A DNA stretch of 64,000 bases from Physella acuta. Lineage: Eukaryota; Mollusca; Gastropoda; Physidae. The position numbers and the translations under genes were made by a program. Shown piece after piece: positions 1 to 12,640 of this stretch (within the stretch, counting starts at the first letter, position 1; each line of letters begins with the position of its first letter). The stretch covers positions 186,001 through 250,000 of the forward strand of contig NW_026732587.1 of the NCBI RefSeq assembly GCF_028476545.1, read 5' to 3'. Under the pieces are notes generated by a model. It ran no database searches, was not told the origin of the DNA, and saw nothing but the letters and a program-made list of their open reading frames with translations.

Positions 1-119
1 TGCCGTGTAGGTACTGTCTGCACACGGTGCCGTTGTACGCCGAGCACATGTGCTGCTGGGTCAGGCTGCTGAGATACACGGGGTGGGGGGAGGGATGGTA
101 ATGCAACATCGTACAACTC

Positions 120-440
120 GTTACAAATACATTTAATACACAACATGATATTATACAACAACATGGTTTATCTCGATATAAATACATTTAATACACAACA
201 TGAAAATATACAACAGCATGGTTTATCTCAATACAAATACATTTAATACACAACATTGAACATTTCAATACAAATACAACATTTTAGCGCCAACATAAGT
301 TGCAATACATTTTAATACCAACACAACATGCAATACCGTAACACGGATACATGTTATTACATCTGAATTACGAATACAGCTTCTTTACACAAATACACTC
401 ATATCTACATACAGATACATCTTAAACACCTACACAACGT
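120..440. repeat. Degenerate ~58-bp repeat (ATACATTTAATACACAACAT)
   Basis: Two and a half good copies around ATACATTTAATACACAACAT and CATGGTTTATCTC, then decaying A/C/T-rich copies. Confidence 0.75.
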
Positions 441-1204
441 CTCTCCTAATATTGATCCATTATCATCACCCCCCCCCCCCCCCCCGCCTGACAGAGTAAC
501 ACAAAAATGTAACAAAAACATCACATCTTTGTGTAGTAACGCCAAACCGTGGACCCCTCAACGCATGGGTCCGAAACATAATCCCGGCTAATCTTGAAAT
601 CCGATAAATAAAATAAACTCAGTTCTTCCCCTTTCCCGGCAGGACATGAAGAGCGATGATTTGCCCGAGGGGAGATAACACAGATTTAAGAGGCCAGCGA
701 CACTTTATTAGATTTGCATTACTTCCCCTAGCGTAGTAAAACACTTGGAGCGGGACCTTCGCCTGCTTTAAACGTTAGTCTTACCCCCGGTGATAGTGGG
801 GGCCCCTCCCGCAGTGAGTTGACCTCCCTGGCCAGTTTTGACGCGGGCCCTGGGCCCTGAAGTGCGACTGGTAAAAACGTTCAAGTCTGACGTAGAAAGT
901 GAACGACCGACGCGAGGATACAGCTGGTTACTACAGCCGCGGGTCGGCGGTTTGTTCAGGGGAGATAACACTTCAAAGTTATCTCTTACCTAAAAGATGG
1001 GGGAGGTAATTACTTGTAGACTAATTATGATATTAGCCAAGACAATTAACTGCTATTTTCTCAGGCTTCTATACAAACGTCTGTGGGGGTAAAAAAAAAA
1101 GGTTAACTTAGAACTTCAAAAACGAGTAGATTCTAATTAAAATTAGGGGATTATTACATTTTAAACGTGGGAACTCTCTCGCCCTAACATAAAAAATGTA
1201 AACA
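441..1204. other. No gene seen
   Basis: Unique sequence with a poly-C run (471-485) and GGGAGATAAC motifs near 670 and 960. The second faces an inverted GTTATCTCT. Confidence 0.6.
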
Positions 1205-1412
1205 CGTGGTCATTTATCTACGTGAAGTCAATATTCCCTCTCTCTAAACATATACGAGTGTCTTTTAATTTACCTCTCTCTAGACATATACCCGTGTCTG
1301 TCAATTTTCCCTCTATCTCGACATAAATGTGTCTGTCAATTTTCCCTCTATCTGGACATATGTGTCTGTCAATTTTCCCTCTATCTGGACATATACGAGT
1401 GCCGGTCAATCA
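1205..1412. repeat. ~36-bp repeat (TGTCAATTTTCCCTCTATCTGGACATA)
   Basis: Five to six copies of GTCAATTTTCCCTCTATCTG plus GACATATACGAGTGT with small deletions. Confidence 0.9.
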
Positions 1413-1444
1413 AGAGGCCGGCCCGAATACATTTCATTATAAAA

Positions 1445-1540
1445 GCTGCACTAATGTTGGTGTTCAGCCCAAGAAACAAAATGTGTAACAGGCTGCACTA
1501 ATGTTGGTGTTCAGCCCAAGAAACAAAATGTGTAACAGGC
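1445..1540. repeat. 47-bp direct duplication
   Basis: GCTGCACTAATGTTGGTGTT and the following CAGCCCAAGAAACAAAATG are present twice in tandem without mismatch, so the duplication is recent. Confidence 0.93.
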
Positions 1541-1802
1541 TTAATCTAGTCCAACACTCAACAGTAAATGAACGTTCCGGTAATTAGCGTGATTTAAATG
1601 TGCGCATGTTTTCTAGGTGAGCACCCCTGGGGGTGGGGGAGATGAGCCAGTAGTGATCGGCAGGTGTTGACGTGTTTCTCATTAAACACCTCTCATTAAC
1701 CAGAGATTAACTCCCTGGGTTATCGACAGTTTTAAAGGGTTTTTGCTGACGTGTGGGATGTGTTAGTTCTTAATCCATGCCCTCACAGGTGGGTGTGGTG
1801 AA

Positions 1803-2535
1803 ACACCCCACACTCGTGTGGCTGTGACGAGACGTCTTACCCCAGGTGGATGTGGCGAGACGTCTTACCCCAGGTGGATGTGGTGAGACGTCTTACCCCA
1901 GGTGGATGTGGTGAGACGTCATACCTCATGTGGATGTGGTGAGACGTCTTACCCCAGGTGGATGTGGTGAGACGTCTTACCCCAGGTGGATGTGGTGAGA
2001 CGTCTTACCCCAGGTGAATGTGGCGAAACGCCCCCCCCTTATCATGTGGATGTGGCGAGACGTCTTACTCCAGGTGGATGTCGTGAGACGTCCTACCCCA
2101 GGTGGATGTGGCGAGACGTCATACCTCATGTGGATGTGGTGAAGTGTCTTACCCCAGGTGGATGTGGCGAGACGTCTTACCCCAGGTGGATGTGTCAAGA
2201 CGTCTTACCCCAGGTGGATGTGGCGAGACGTCTTACCCCAGGTGGATGTGGAAGGACGTCTTACCCCAGGTGGATGTGGCGAGACGTCTTACCTCAGGTG
2301 GATGAGGCAAGACGTCTTACCCCAGGTGGATGTGGAAGGACGTCTTACCCCAGGTGGATGTGGCAAGACGTCTTACCCCAGGTGGATGTGGCGAGACGTC
2401 TTACCCCAGGTGGATGTGGTGAGACGTCTTACCCCAGGTGGATGTGGTGAGACGTCTTTCCCCAGGTGGATGTGGCGAGACGTCTTACCCCAGATGGATG
2501 TGGTGAAATGTCTTACACCCAGGTGGGTGTGGATG
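1803..2535. repeat. 28-bp minisatellite (GACGTCTTACCCCAGGTGGATGTGGTGA)
   Basis: About 26 copies. Each carries the palindrome GACGTC. Open plus-strand frames through it are produced by the stop-free unit. Confidence 0.95.
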
Positions 2536-3274
2536 AACACCCTCTCCTCACGTAAAGGGGCACTAGAAAGTGTACAGGGTCAGATACACCCCAAACAGAT
2601 GGATGCCCACCCCACATCAAGAGGTTGCCCCCCCCCCCCACCAATCAGAAAGATGTGTTCCCTCCCCGCCCCCCACCACAACCTCTTTAAACGGTGCACG
2701 TAGAAGATTATAAGCAATGAAATAACGCTGTGGCAAGTTCTAATAAACCATATCACCCACTGCAATCTTCCCCTATCAGCACCAGCTGGACGTGACAGAG
2801 GCTTATCTCCCCTTGCGTGTTTACGTTCTCCCGTCTTTTTTCTCGGCACTTTTTAAATACTCTCTAAACAATAGTCAAATGAATGGCTACGGGAAACTCA
2901 TATTTTAACCTTCAGATTTTCTTGTTTTACTGGATGTAATGTCTGGTGTCTTGAGAGAATGGATGTTTAACTGTCTTGCTTAGTGGCTGAGTCTTAATTA
3001 GTTTCAATTAATGAACAATATTTAATTATAGCCAATTAATGTAGCTTCCAAGATTGAAGTTTATGCAGAAGTAACACATGTTTCGCTGAGGCAGGATTCC
3101 AGTCTTGTAGGCAAGATATTCACAGTTTGCATGTTGAGTACGTTTAGCTAACTCAGCTAAGCGACGTCTGCCACTTTAAAATGTAGCAACAGCAGTCTTG
3201 GCGCCAGTACAATTGTTGTAGTGGTGTGGAAGTTAAAATCTCAAGTCTAGAACAACCAACAAAGTTTATGACTG
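2536..3274. other. No gene seen
   Basis: Unique AT-rich sequence. One inverted GGGGAGATAA motif near 2,800. No splice-flanked coding segment recognised. Confidence 0.55.
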
Positions 3275-3730
3275 ATGTCAGTAGCATGACTTGACTGATG
3301 CCGTAACCCTGACTTGACTGGTGCTATATGCTGACTTGACTGGTGCTATGATCCTAACTTGACTGATGCTATGATCGTGACTTGACTGGTGCTATGTGCT
3401 GACTTGACTGATGCTATGATCCTGACTTGACTGGTGCTATATGCTGACTTGACTGATGCTATGATCCTAACTTGACTGATGCTATGATCGTGACTTGACT
3501 GGTGCTATGTGCTGACTTGACTGATGCTATGATCCTGACTTGACTGGTGCTATATGCTGACTTGACTGATGCTATGATCCTAACTTGACTGATGCTATAT
3601 GCTGACTTGACTGATGCTATGATCCTGACTTGACTGGTGCTTTAACCCTGACTTGACTGATGCTATGATCGTGACTTGACTGATGACGTAACCCTGACTT
3701 GAGTGATGCTATGATCCTGACTTGACTGAA
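3275..3730. repeat. 22/23-bp minisatellite (TGACTTGACTGATGCTATGATCC)
   Basis: About 20 copies of two alternating types ending ATGATCC or ATATGC. Confidence 0.94.
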
Positions 3731-3862
3731 GCAAGTAGCCAGTTTGCTTATGTTTACTGTGCGCGTCTGTCAGATGACGTCATCGTGGCGGCCCTAACAT
3801 CCGGTACAGGCCGGATAAGGGCGTGATGTAAAACATTTGTTCCCCACTTATCAGCACGCCAA

Positions 3863-4180
3863 CATTTGCAGGGCAAATGTTTAGAGGGTACAGCCCCCCC
3901 CTCCCTCACCCCCTACCACTCAACTGCCCCACCCCCAAAGACAAATGTTTAGAGGGTACATCCCCCCTCCCTCACCCCCTATCACTCAACTGCCCCCACC
4001 CCCAAAGACAAATATTTAGTGGGCACCATCCTCCCCTCCCTCACCTACCATCACTCTACTGCCCCCACCCCCTTCCTTAAGACAAGTGTTTAGTGGGTAC
4101 AATCCCCTCCCCCCCTCTCCAAATGTTTAGTGAGCACCATCCTCCCCTCCCTCCCCCACGTACTGCCCACACCCCTCCCA
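3863..4180. repeat. ~68-bp repeat (AAATGTTTAGAGGGTACA, CCCTCACC)
   Basis: About four to five copies of CAAATGTTTAG.GGGTAC followed by C-rich CCCTCCCTCACC and CACTCAACTGCCCC. Confidence 0.88.
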
Positions 4181-4329
4181 GTTGAAATTTTGATTGACCA
4201 TATAAAATACAGGCACAATGACACAGTGCTGAGTAATCCTGTATGACGGTTGGATGTGGGTATGGTGTCATAGAATTGTGTAAATCGCTAACATTTGTCG
4301 GAAAACAGTTTTCGAATATTTGTCAATGC

Positions 4330-4445
4330 GCATCTCGCGATCTATAAATAAATACACATCTCGCGATCTATAAATAAATACACATCTCGCGATCTATAAA
4401 TAAATACACATCTCGCGATCAATAAATAAATACACATCTCGAGAT
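4330..4445. repeat. 26-bp repeat (ACACATCTCGCGATCTATAAATAAAT)
   Basis: About 4.5 copies, nearly identical, with TCGCGA palindromes. The last copy reads TCGAGA. Confidence 0.92.
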
Positions 4446-4882
4446 TTCAAAACATCGCGTTCGTCGAGAGCTGTAAGCTGAGATATCTTTATTCAGAGTT
4501 GTCCTTTTGGCGTTTTACAGTGTATAGTTGGCTGTTATACAGTCTGTAGTTAGTTAAAACGCCGACTCCTCTATTTGACTTCTTCAAGTGATGTAAAACG
4601 TGTATCAGACAGAAGACACACAGAAGAAAACACACATTAGACACAAAAACAAGAGACGAAACCAACAATCTGTCAATCCGGACAAACACAAATGTCTAAA
4701 TATAGAAACAAAAATGTTGAGTACTCACGCGCTCTGGGTAACGCCTGGGTCGTCTGCTTGCACATGCAAGAAAAGGAAAATAATCCACGTTAAAATCATT
4801 CTCAGAAATCTCAGTGGTGTGGGGGGTCAGAGTTCACACGGTGTTTAAACACCCGAACACAAGTCATGGACACAAATTTGTA

Positions 4883-4960
4883 TCAGTCAGTGACGTCATA
4901 TCCCACGGTTTTAATCAGTGACGTCACATCCTCTGCTCTCAATGAGTGACGTCACATCCC
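4883..4960. repeat. 28-bp repeat carrying three TGACGTCA palindromes
   Basis: TGACGTCA occurs at 4891, 4919 and 4947, exactly 28 bp apart. The flanks are diverged (CATATCCC, CACATCC, CACATCCC). TGACGTCA is the full CRE (CREB/ATF) consensus. Confidence 0.85.
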
Positions 4961-5879
4961 ATGAATTGAATCCGTTTTGTCTAATTACATTACTGGTAGC
5001 ACCATGTAGCCTAATGCACGTCTCGGTAGCATTGAGCTACACGTGTGTGACTAATACATCAGCTGATCAATGACGTCCATCTACCAGTGTCGGCCGTATC
5101 ACTAGAGAGGGAGATGGGGCAAGTAATGACCACTGTGAGGTGGAATCAATCACGCCGGCACACCTAATAGTCCAACATTTCATTAACTACCTGGATAGGT
5201 TCATTTACCCCCGGGGCGGGCTGGTAGACTTTCAGACGTGCTACGTACGTTTTTAACACAGTCCACACCCACACACGTACACACACCGGCTACACATTCA
5301 CTCAATACATTGACACACTGTACATTCGCACACCATGAGCTATCGTGAGATCACTGAGTTCAATGATCGGGGCCGAACTATTGGCCCTCCCCCAATCCCG
5401 CTATATACAAGTTCATCTTATGAGACACACGAGATATGGGAGAAGTTATGTGAAGTAATACAGTCGCCATAGTTACTGAGGTAACAGACACAGCATTAAG
5501 GTAAGTAAGACTAGTTAGGTAAATCACATCACTCAAGTAATAAGTTATATCATTCAAGTAAGTCACATCACTCAGGTAACAGTAACATTATGTAAGTAAC
5601 AAGACTGGAGTAACAAAAAAGTAAAAAAGTGGTAAAGTGTAAAACATTTCCTCCATCAAACCGAATCCACTCCTCCAGTATTTAGAAAAACTTACGAGTT
5701 AACCAGCCCCCTTCATTACTCCAGATAAAAATCTCAACTATTTTTACGTCAAACCAAACGAATCCATTCAATACGACCCGCAGTTCCTCTAGTCTTGGTG
5801 ACCTTTGATAAATGTGGATGTGGGGCAGAGAGTGAGCAACACCAATGAAGCGTGAGATTTTTAATAGGACAACGTCTAG
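4961..5879. other. No gene seen
   Basis: Weak GTAA-rich degenerate repeat (5,440-5,620: AGTCACATCACTCAGGTAAC). Otherwise unique. Confidence 0.55.
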
Positions 5880-6055
5880 GGGGGGGGGGTGGTCATGGAG
5901 GCAGGTCATGAAGACGGGGGTCATGGAGTCGGTCAAGGAGACGGTGATCATGAAGACGGGGGTCATGGAGACTGCGGTCATGAAGGCGGGGGTCATAATG
6001 ACCGGGGTCATAAAGTCATGGAGACGGGGGTCATGAAGACGGGGGTCATGGAGAT
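5880..6055. repeat. ~18-bp repeat (GGGGTCATGGAGACGG)
   Basis: About nine units of GTCATGAAGACGGGG / GTCATGGAGACGG beginning after a poly-G run. Confidence 0.85.
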
Positions 6056-6924
6056 TTTCATCAGATCACCACATGGCCAGATTTCTCCCATCCAAAGGTC
6101 CTATTTGTTTTGACTCGTCAGAGGCGATAACTGGGTAATTCCAACGACGTGCAGGTGAGTGAAAGCTGAAGGACAAGCTGGCAAATGCCAGGCCAGGATG
6201 ACACGCAGGCCGTGAACTTCAATCGGCGCGAGAGGTTAATCCCTCCCTCCAGAATCATCGCCCGGTGGAAATAGTTTGCTATTTCTCATCTATTCTCCGG
6301 AAGGGGGGGGGGGATAGTTTTCTATTAACCATCCATCCTCCCGGTATTAAAATCAGTTCGCCAGGAAATCAAAGTCTGCCATGAATTTTTAAATCAGTTT
6401 TCTACTTCAACAACCGAGCTTTTAAAAAAGACTGGGAAGGGGGGGGGGGGGGGCGCGGAGAGAGAAGAAATCGTAAACACTTAAACTACACTTGAGTTAT
6501 ATTAATATTTTCTTGTTCAAGATTAAAGTCAGCTTTCAGTAATACACATTGTATTTCATATAAGTTTTATATTTATATTTTCAAGTTTTTAAAACTATTT
6601 TGACACACTCTTTTTAGAGTTGTGATTTCCGATAGCGCGCGTTTCTCTAAATAAAAAAAAAACGGGAACTTCCCATCGAGTTCCCAGAAAAAAAAAGATC
6701 ACTTGGCGCCCAGAGGAATAAATCTCAACAAAGACGCCGTGGTATGACACAGCATGGCCCGACAATGGATTAAAACACAAAGAAAGTCAAAGGATGGGAC
6801 AAAGAAAGCTGGGGGGTTGAATATCTGAAGACACGATTAGCGCGCTGATCAATAGCACATCAATCAGCTACGGCCCGCTTCTTTCTTTGTCGACGGCAAG
6901 ACGGGAATAGGGTGGTGTAGTATT
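6056..6924. other. No gene seen
   Basis: Two poly-G runs (6,305; 6,440), A-rich stretches, no recognisable exon. Confidence 0.55.
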
Positions 6925-7190
6925 GTCATACTGCGGCACTTCATCACTTGTACGGCACAACATCACATCTACGGCACAACATCACATCTACGGCACAACA
7001 TCACATATACGGCACAACATCACATTTACGGCACTACATCACATCTACGGCAAGACGGGAATCGGGTGGGGTGGTATTGTCATACTGCGGCACATCATCA
7101 CTTGTACGGCACAACATCACATCTACGGCACAACATCACATCTACGGCACAACATCACAACTTCGGCACAACATCACACACACAGGCGGA
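6925..7190. repeat. 19-bp minisatellite (ACGGCACAACATCACATCT)
   Basis: About 12 copies in two runs separated by a duplicated ACGGGAATCGGGTGGGGTGG segment. Weaker ACGGC units continue to about 7,560. Confidence 0.92.
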
Positions 7191-7634
7191 CTGGTCTACC
7201 GGGAAAAAGCTTTTAAAAATGTCCCGGGCCTCGTGGACACAGCCAGTCCACCCTTGATCAAATCCACGACAAATTATCATACCCGAGGCACATCAGCCAC
7301 ATCATCACTAATACGGCAATCAAACTTACGACTCCCAATGACTTTTATCTACAACTCACAATAACACCAACGGCTCAATGTTATTACACATCACTGAAAA
7401 ATCCACGGCCCCCACTTACAATTACGGCTTCCGACGACATTTACTGCTCCCGCACATACACCTACAGCTCCAAATGTCATCTAACTTACAGCTACAAATG
7501 TCATCTAACCTACGGCTCACGCTGACTTCTACGGCTCATGGTGACACCAAAGATAAATGTGGTTAAAACTTTCATACATGTAAATAAAACACGTTTTGAC
7601 TCTCTTTCTCTCTCTCTTTATATATATATATATA

Positions 7635-8860
7635 CTAGCCGTCCCGGCCAGGCCCTGCTCTGGCTTCTGTGAAAAACCTTTCTGTTAAAGACCATTACCT
7701 GTGTGTTTAGTAATCATCATAAACCCGGCATTGCACACCCAAACCAAAACCAAAACAACAAAACGCAAACATAACGCTAACACAATTACAAATACAAACG
7801 AAAACAAAAACCTAACAACTAACCCAACCACAACCACAAACACCAATACGAACACAAAGAAAAAAACAAACGAAAAAGCAAACGAAAACAAACCAAATCC
7901 AAATGCAAAACCAACCACAAACCCAAAGAAAAAAACACAAACGAAAAAACAAACGAAAACAAACCAAATACAAACGCAAAACCAACCACAAACACAAATA
8001 CAAACACAAACGCAAAGAAAATAAAACACAAACGAAAACGAAAAAAGAAAGAACAAAAACGAACCAAACCAAAACGCAACCACTTTTGAACTCACGCGAA
8101 CGTATATACCATAGCGTACACCGGAAGGCCCGGGGCGCCAAATAGCACCCTGTCGGGGTGCCGGAGGACGCCCGGATTTGATTCACTTAAAGACTATAGT
8201 AACCTTTCTTATCCATAGTCTATCGCACTGTTAAAAACAAAACTATGCAGCATAGTGCTCACATGATAGCCCAGGGTGCCAAATCGAACCGTGCAAGGGC
8301 GCCGGCGGACGCGCCTGTTTCAATTTAGTGAACAAAAATGATAATACTCCAAGAAATAAACATATAGGATTTGTAGGACCTGGCTTATTAAATGTTATTG
8401 ATTTAAAAAAAAATATTGAACAGTATGTTCAGTGTATAGAATAAATAAAAGGCAGTGTTAAAAATACCTAACGACATTGCACTTAATCAATCCCCGCTAA
8501 TTATGTAATTATTTTTTTTTTCTTAACACCAAAAACAAAGTAATAAAATGTAAATTCTTTCTTCTTAAGAATTTTTTTTATTAAAGGGAAGTAACTGTGC
8601 AGTCACTACATTTCCGACACAATTTTAGAAATTTTATAAACGTCGATACATTTTTTAAAAATTTTATGTCGCGTTCATAATTAAAAATTATTCTTCTAAG
8701 TAAATACAGTGAAAATTGTTTTTAAAGACTTACAATGGTAATTTTTTGACTCGTAAATTTAGACTATGAGTACGATAAAAAATCTAACACTTAAATCCAT
8801 AGAAGTGTCAACGACAAACTTTTTTGCCACACGTTACAGAACTGAGCTTTATATATTAGA
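7635..8860 (-). mobile_element. Non-autonomous Helitron, copy 1
   Basis: Read on the minus strand it begins TCTAATATATAAAGC and ends CTAG, preceded by A and followed by T. A hairpin (GCCAGAGC / GCCAGGC arms) lies 8 nt before the CTAG end. These are Helitron hallmarks. It carries no Rep/helicase frame. The plus strand shows an A/C-only tract (about 7,730-8,090), a GC-rich block (8,095-8,330) and an AT-rich tail. It abuts copy 2 directly. Confidence 0.75.
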
Positions 8861-10474
8861 CTAGCCGTCCCGGCCAGGCCCTGCTCTGGCTTCTGTGAAA
8901 AACCTTTCTGTTAAAGACCATCACCTGTGTGTTTAGTAATCATCATAAACCCGGCATTGCCCACCCAAACCACAACCAACCAAAACCAAAACAACAAAAC
9001 GCAAACATAACGCTAACACAATTACAAATACAAACGAAAACAAAAACTTACAACAAACCAACCACAACCACAAACACCATTACGAACACAAAGAAAAAAG
9101 CAAACGAAAACAAACCAAATCCAAACGCAAAACCAACCACAAACACATATACAAACCCAAAGAAAAAAACATAAACGAAAAAGCAAACGAAAACAAACCA
9201 AATCCAAACGCAAAACCAACCACAAACCCAAAGAAAAAAACACAAAAGAAAAAACAAACGAAAACAAACCAAATCCAAACGCAAAACCAACCTCAAACAC
9301 AAATACAAACACAAACCCAATGAAAATAAAACACAAACGAAAACGAAAAAAGAAAGAACAAAAACGAACCAAATCAAAACGCAACCTCTAACGCAAACCC
9401 AACCTAAACACAAAGAAAACACTAACGCGAATATAAACGCAAAGTGCTCACGGGACTGAATCGCCTGCTTCAACTTAATAAACGACTATAGTACCCCAAC
9501 TTATTCATAGTCTTTTGCACTCACTTTAATGAACGTAGGCGCGAAACCGAACACGGGATGCCCGGGACCCCAAATAGCACCCTGTCTGGGCGCCAGAGGA
9601 CGCACCATGACGTCACCGCCTGATTGAACTTAGTAAACGCCTACAGTGCATAACTTATTCATAGTCTTTTTAACTCACGCGAACGTAGATACCATAGCGT
9701 ACACCGGAAGGCCCGGGGCGCCAAATAGCACCCTGTCGGGGTGCCGGAGGACGCCCGGATTTGATTCACTAAAGACTATAGTAACCTTTCTTATCCATAG
9801 TCTATCGCACTGTTCAAAACAAAATTATGCAGCATAGCGCTCACATGACAGCCCAGGGTGCCAAATCGAACCGTGCAGGGGCGCCGGCCGACGCGCCTGT
9901 TTCAATTTAGTGAACAAAAATGATAATACTCCAAGCTTATCCGTAAATGGAAAGAAATAAACGTATAGGATTTGTAGGACCTGGCTTATTAAATGTTATT
10001 GATTTAAAAAAAAATAATAATTATTGAACAGTATGTTCAGTGTATAGAATAAATAAAAGGCAGTGTTAAAAATACCTAACGACATTGCACTTAATCAATC
10101 CCCGCTAATTATGTAATTTTTTTTTTATTTCTTAACACCAAAAACAAAGTAATAAAATGTAAATTCTTTCTTTTTAAGAATTTTTTTTTATTAAAGGGAA
10201 GTAACTGTGCAGTCAATACATTTCCGACACAATTTTAGAAATTTTATAAACGTCGATACACTTTTTAAAAATTTTATGTCGCGTTCATAATTGAAAATTA
10301 TTCTTCTAAGTAAATAGAATGAAAATTGTTTTTAAAGACTTTCAATGGTAATTTTTTGACTCGTACATTTAGACTGTGAGCACGATAAAAAATCTAACAC
10401 TTAAATCCATAGAACTGTCAACGACAAACTTTTTTTTTTTTTGCCACACGTTACAGAACTGAGCTTTATATATT

Positions 10475-10477
<3 letters not shown>
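8861..10477 (-). mobile_element. Non-autonomous Helitron, copy 2, head-to-tail with copy 1
   Basis: It has the same termini and hairpin as the element at 7,635-8,860, and its CTAG end touches the TCTAATAT start of copy 1 with no bases between. It is longer (1,617 against 1,226 bp) because the A/C tract and the GC-rich block near 9,440-9,905 contain extra internal repeats. The outer flank is (AT)n. Confidence 0.75.

Positions 10478-10548
<71 letters not shown>
10478..10548. repeat. (AT)n microsatellite flanking the Helitron pair
   Basis: About 35 AT units. Together with the (TA)n at 7,621-7,634 it is the split target tract of the Helitron insertion. Confidence 0.95.
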
Positions 10549-10551
<3 letters not shown>

Positions 10552-11544
10552 CTTTATATACAAAGTATATAAAAAATACTTGTGTATCTGAAATCCACCT
10601 TTTATAAGGCCACGGACGTAAATCTGCAAATGCAACTCACTAAACTATTTTCACATATAAACTATTTTCACGTTCCCTAGAGAGCTATTCTAAAAGCGAG
10701 CACACACACACAACTTGTCCCAGAATTGCACACGTCCACAAATCAAGACTCGGTGGTTAGCTCGGGTATGATTCAAGACTTCCAGTACTCTGGTAAACAC
10801 GAGAGTAAACGTGAACCATGTGAGCAGCGTCGTCAACGGTTAGTGGACCAAAGAAGTGCTCACTGCGCCGGCCGCGCACGTGAGTCGCGTACCCCGGCGC
10901 TGGGTGGGGCGCTATGGTGAGTACAAGTATTCGTCTCTCTCACGGCTTGACTGTCTCATTCAGCGTCGGTGTCGGCTCGTCTTTCAGCCCACTGTAAACA
11001 CCCGCATGGTTTATTACACACACAAATGTTCGTCCTTTAGAAATGCTTTTGAAAATAAAAATAAAATAATAGCTTCAGAGTTCATTCGGTCTGTTTAAAC
11101 GATCAGTAAAATTATATATCTCAATCTATTTTTTTTTTAAAAGTGTGTTGAAATCCTGTGAAGTTGGGTGGTTGGCAGACTAGTTGGGTGGTTGGTAGAC
11201 CTTGGGGTGTGTAGTTGTTGAGATGTACTGCAGGATACTGAGGAATGTAGGGCCATGAAGACTGACTGGTACTTGCTGGTCATATTTGCTGACCTGATGT
11301 GGATATGTGGTGTTTAAGAAAAGAGATCATATAAGCATTGGTAGATGCGACTACCAGTTACATGGAATCAAGGGGAGAGGGTAGGTAGTTAACGGCACAG
11401 ATGTAAGTTCAAGATGACTTTAAAGACTGCATGATATCAGCAAATGGCTACATATTACTATGGTGTGGGGAATCGATAGGTGGGACCTCTCTAGTAAGTC
11501 TTGTTGCTTGTGTTGATTTCTTATGTAGCAAACGTTAACCCTAT
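10549..11544. other. No gene seen
   Basis: Unique sequence. GC-rich around 10,850-10,920 but no coding family recognised. Confidence 0.5.
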
Positions 11545-11815
11545 ATGTAGACAGTACATGGTGCAAGTGCTACCCGCTATTCATTCACGTAATCAGTGCC
11601 AGCCACTCATGTAGCCATAGTTCAAGTGCTACCCGCTAGTCTCTCATGTAATCAGTGGTAGCCGCTAGTCCCACATCCAGTGCTACCCACTAGCCCCTTA
11701 TGTAGCCATAGTTCAAGTGCTACCCGCTAGTCTCTCATGTAATCAGTGCTACCCGCTAGTCTCTCATGTAATCAGTGGTACCCGCTAGTCCCACATCCAG
11801 TGCTACCCACTATCA
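11545..11815. repeat. ~30-bp repeat (GTGCTACCCGCTAGTCTC)
   Basis: About nine copies of TCATGTAATCAGTGCTACCC plus GCTAGTCTC and a GTAGCCATAGTTCAA variant. Confidence 0.88.
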
Positions 11816-12244
11816 CAGACCATCCTACAGTACTCATCTTACCCTGGCCCAGCGATACAAGTCAAGGGAAGGTAAACACGTGTCTGATATTAACATTCAG
11901 TCGTACGCTTCATGCGTGTTGGTGGCGCCACCAAGTAGTTCATGCTTGTTTCGTACTGGCGGCGCCATCAGGGTCACAAGACATCACATTCACTTAAGGA
12001 TCCAAACTTCGGGACCTGGTCAGCGACTGACCCCAGTATCAGACGTTCCTAGAGTTCGTTTTTTTAGTGATGTGTTGACCGGATCCAAACGTTAGAACAA
12101 TAAAAATAATAATAATAATATGCCATAACCCCACCCATGTCCACAGCAGAGAAGGCAGATAGAGGCTGGCACCCAAAACCGTAAATCTCCAAGCACTGTT
12201 TGAGCCTCAGTACACAGACCTCGGATAGACAAAAAAAAAACGTA

Positions 12245-12640
12245 TGCATCACTACAGCCGTAGACCCAGCTACAGCCTGCCTTGGCTAATACAGCCGTGG
12301 ACCCCTATACAGCCTGCCCTGGCTAATACAGCCGTAGACCCAGTTACAGCATGCATTAGCTAAAACAGTCGTAGACACCTCTACAGCCTGCGCTAGCTAA
12401 TACAGCCGTAGGTCCAGCTACAGCCTGCCCTAGCTAATACAGCCGTAGGTCCAGCTACAGCCTGCCCTGGCTAATACAGCCGTAGACCCCTCTACAGCCT
12501 GCCCTAGCTAAAACAGCCGTAGACCCCTCTACAGCCTGCCCTAGCTAATACAGCCGTAGACCCCTCTACAGCCTGCCCTGGCTAATACAGCCGTAGACCC
12601 CTCTACAGCCTGCCCTGGCTAAAACAGCCGTGGACCCCTG
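12245..12640. repeat. 37-bp minisatellite (TACAGCCTGCCCTGGCTAAT)
   Basis: About 10-11 copies of TACAGCCTGCCCTGGCTAAT plus ACAGCCGTAGACCCCTC. Confidence 0.94.

Noticed and set aside
1803-2535. CRISPR-like regularly spaced repeat
   Set aside because: Units are contiguous with no unique spacers, and the sequence is eukaryotic. Same reasoning for the other arrays.
7685-9473. Phe/Val/Cys-rich and Lys/Thr/Asn-rich frames
   Set aside because: Both are translations of the A/C-only tract inside the Helitrons, not membrane proteins.
10369-10635. Tyr/Ile-repeat frame
   Set aside because: Translation of (AT)n. The same applies near 26,400, 26,950 and 44,250.
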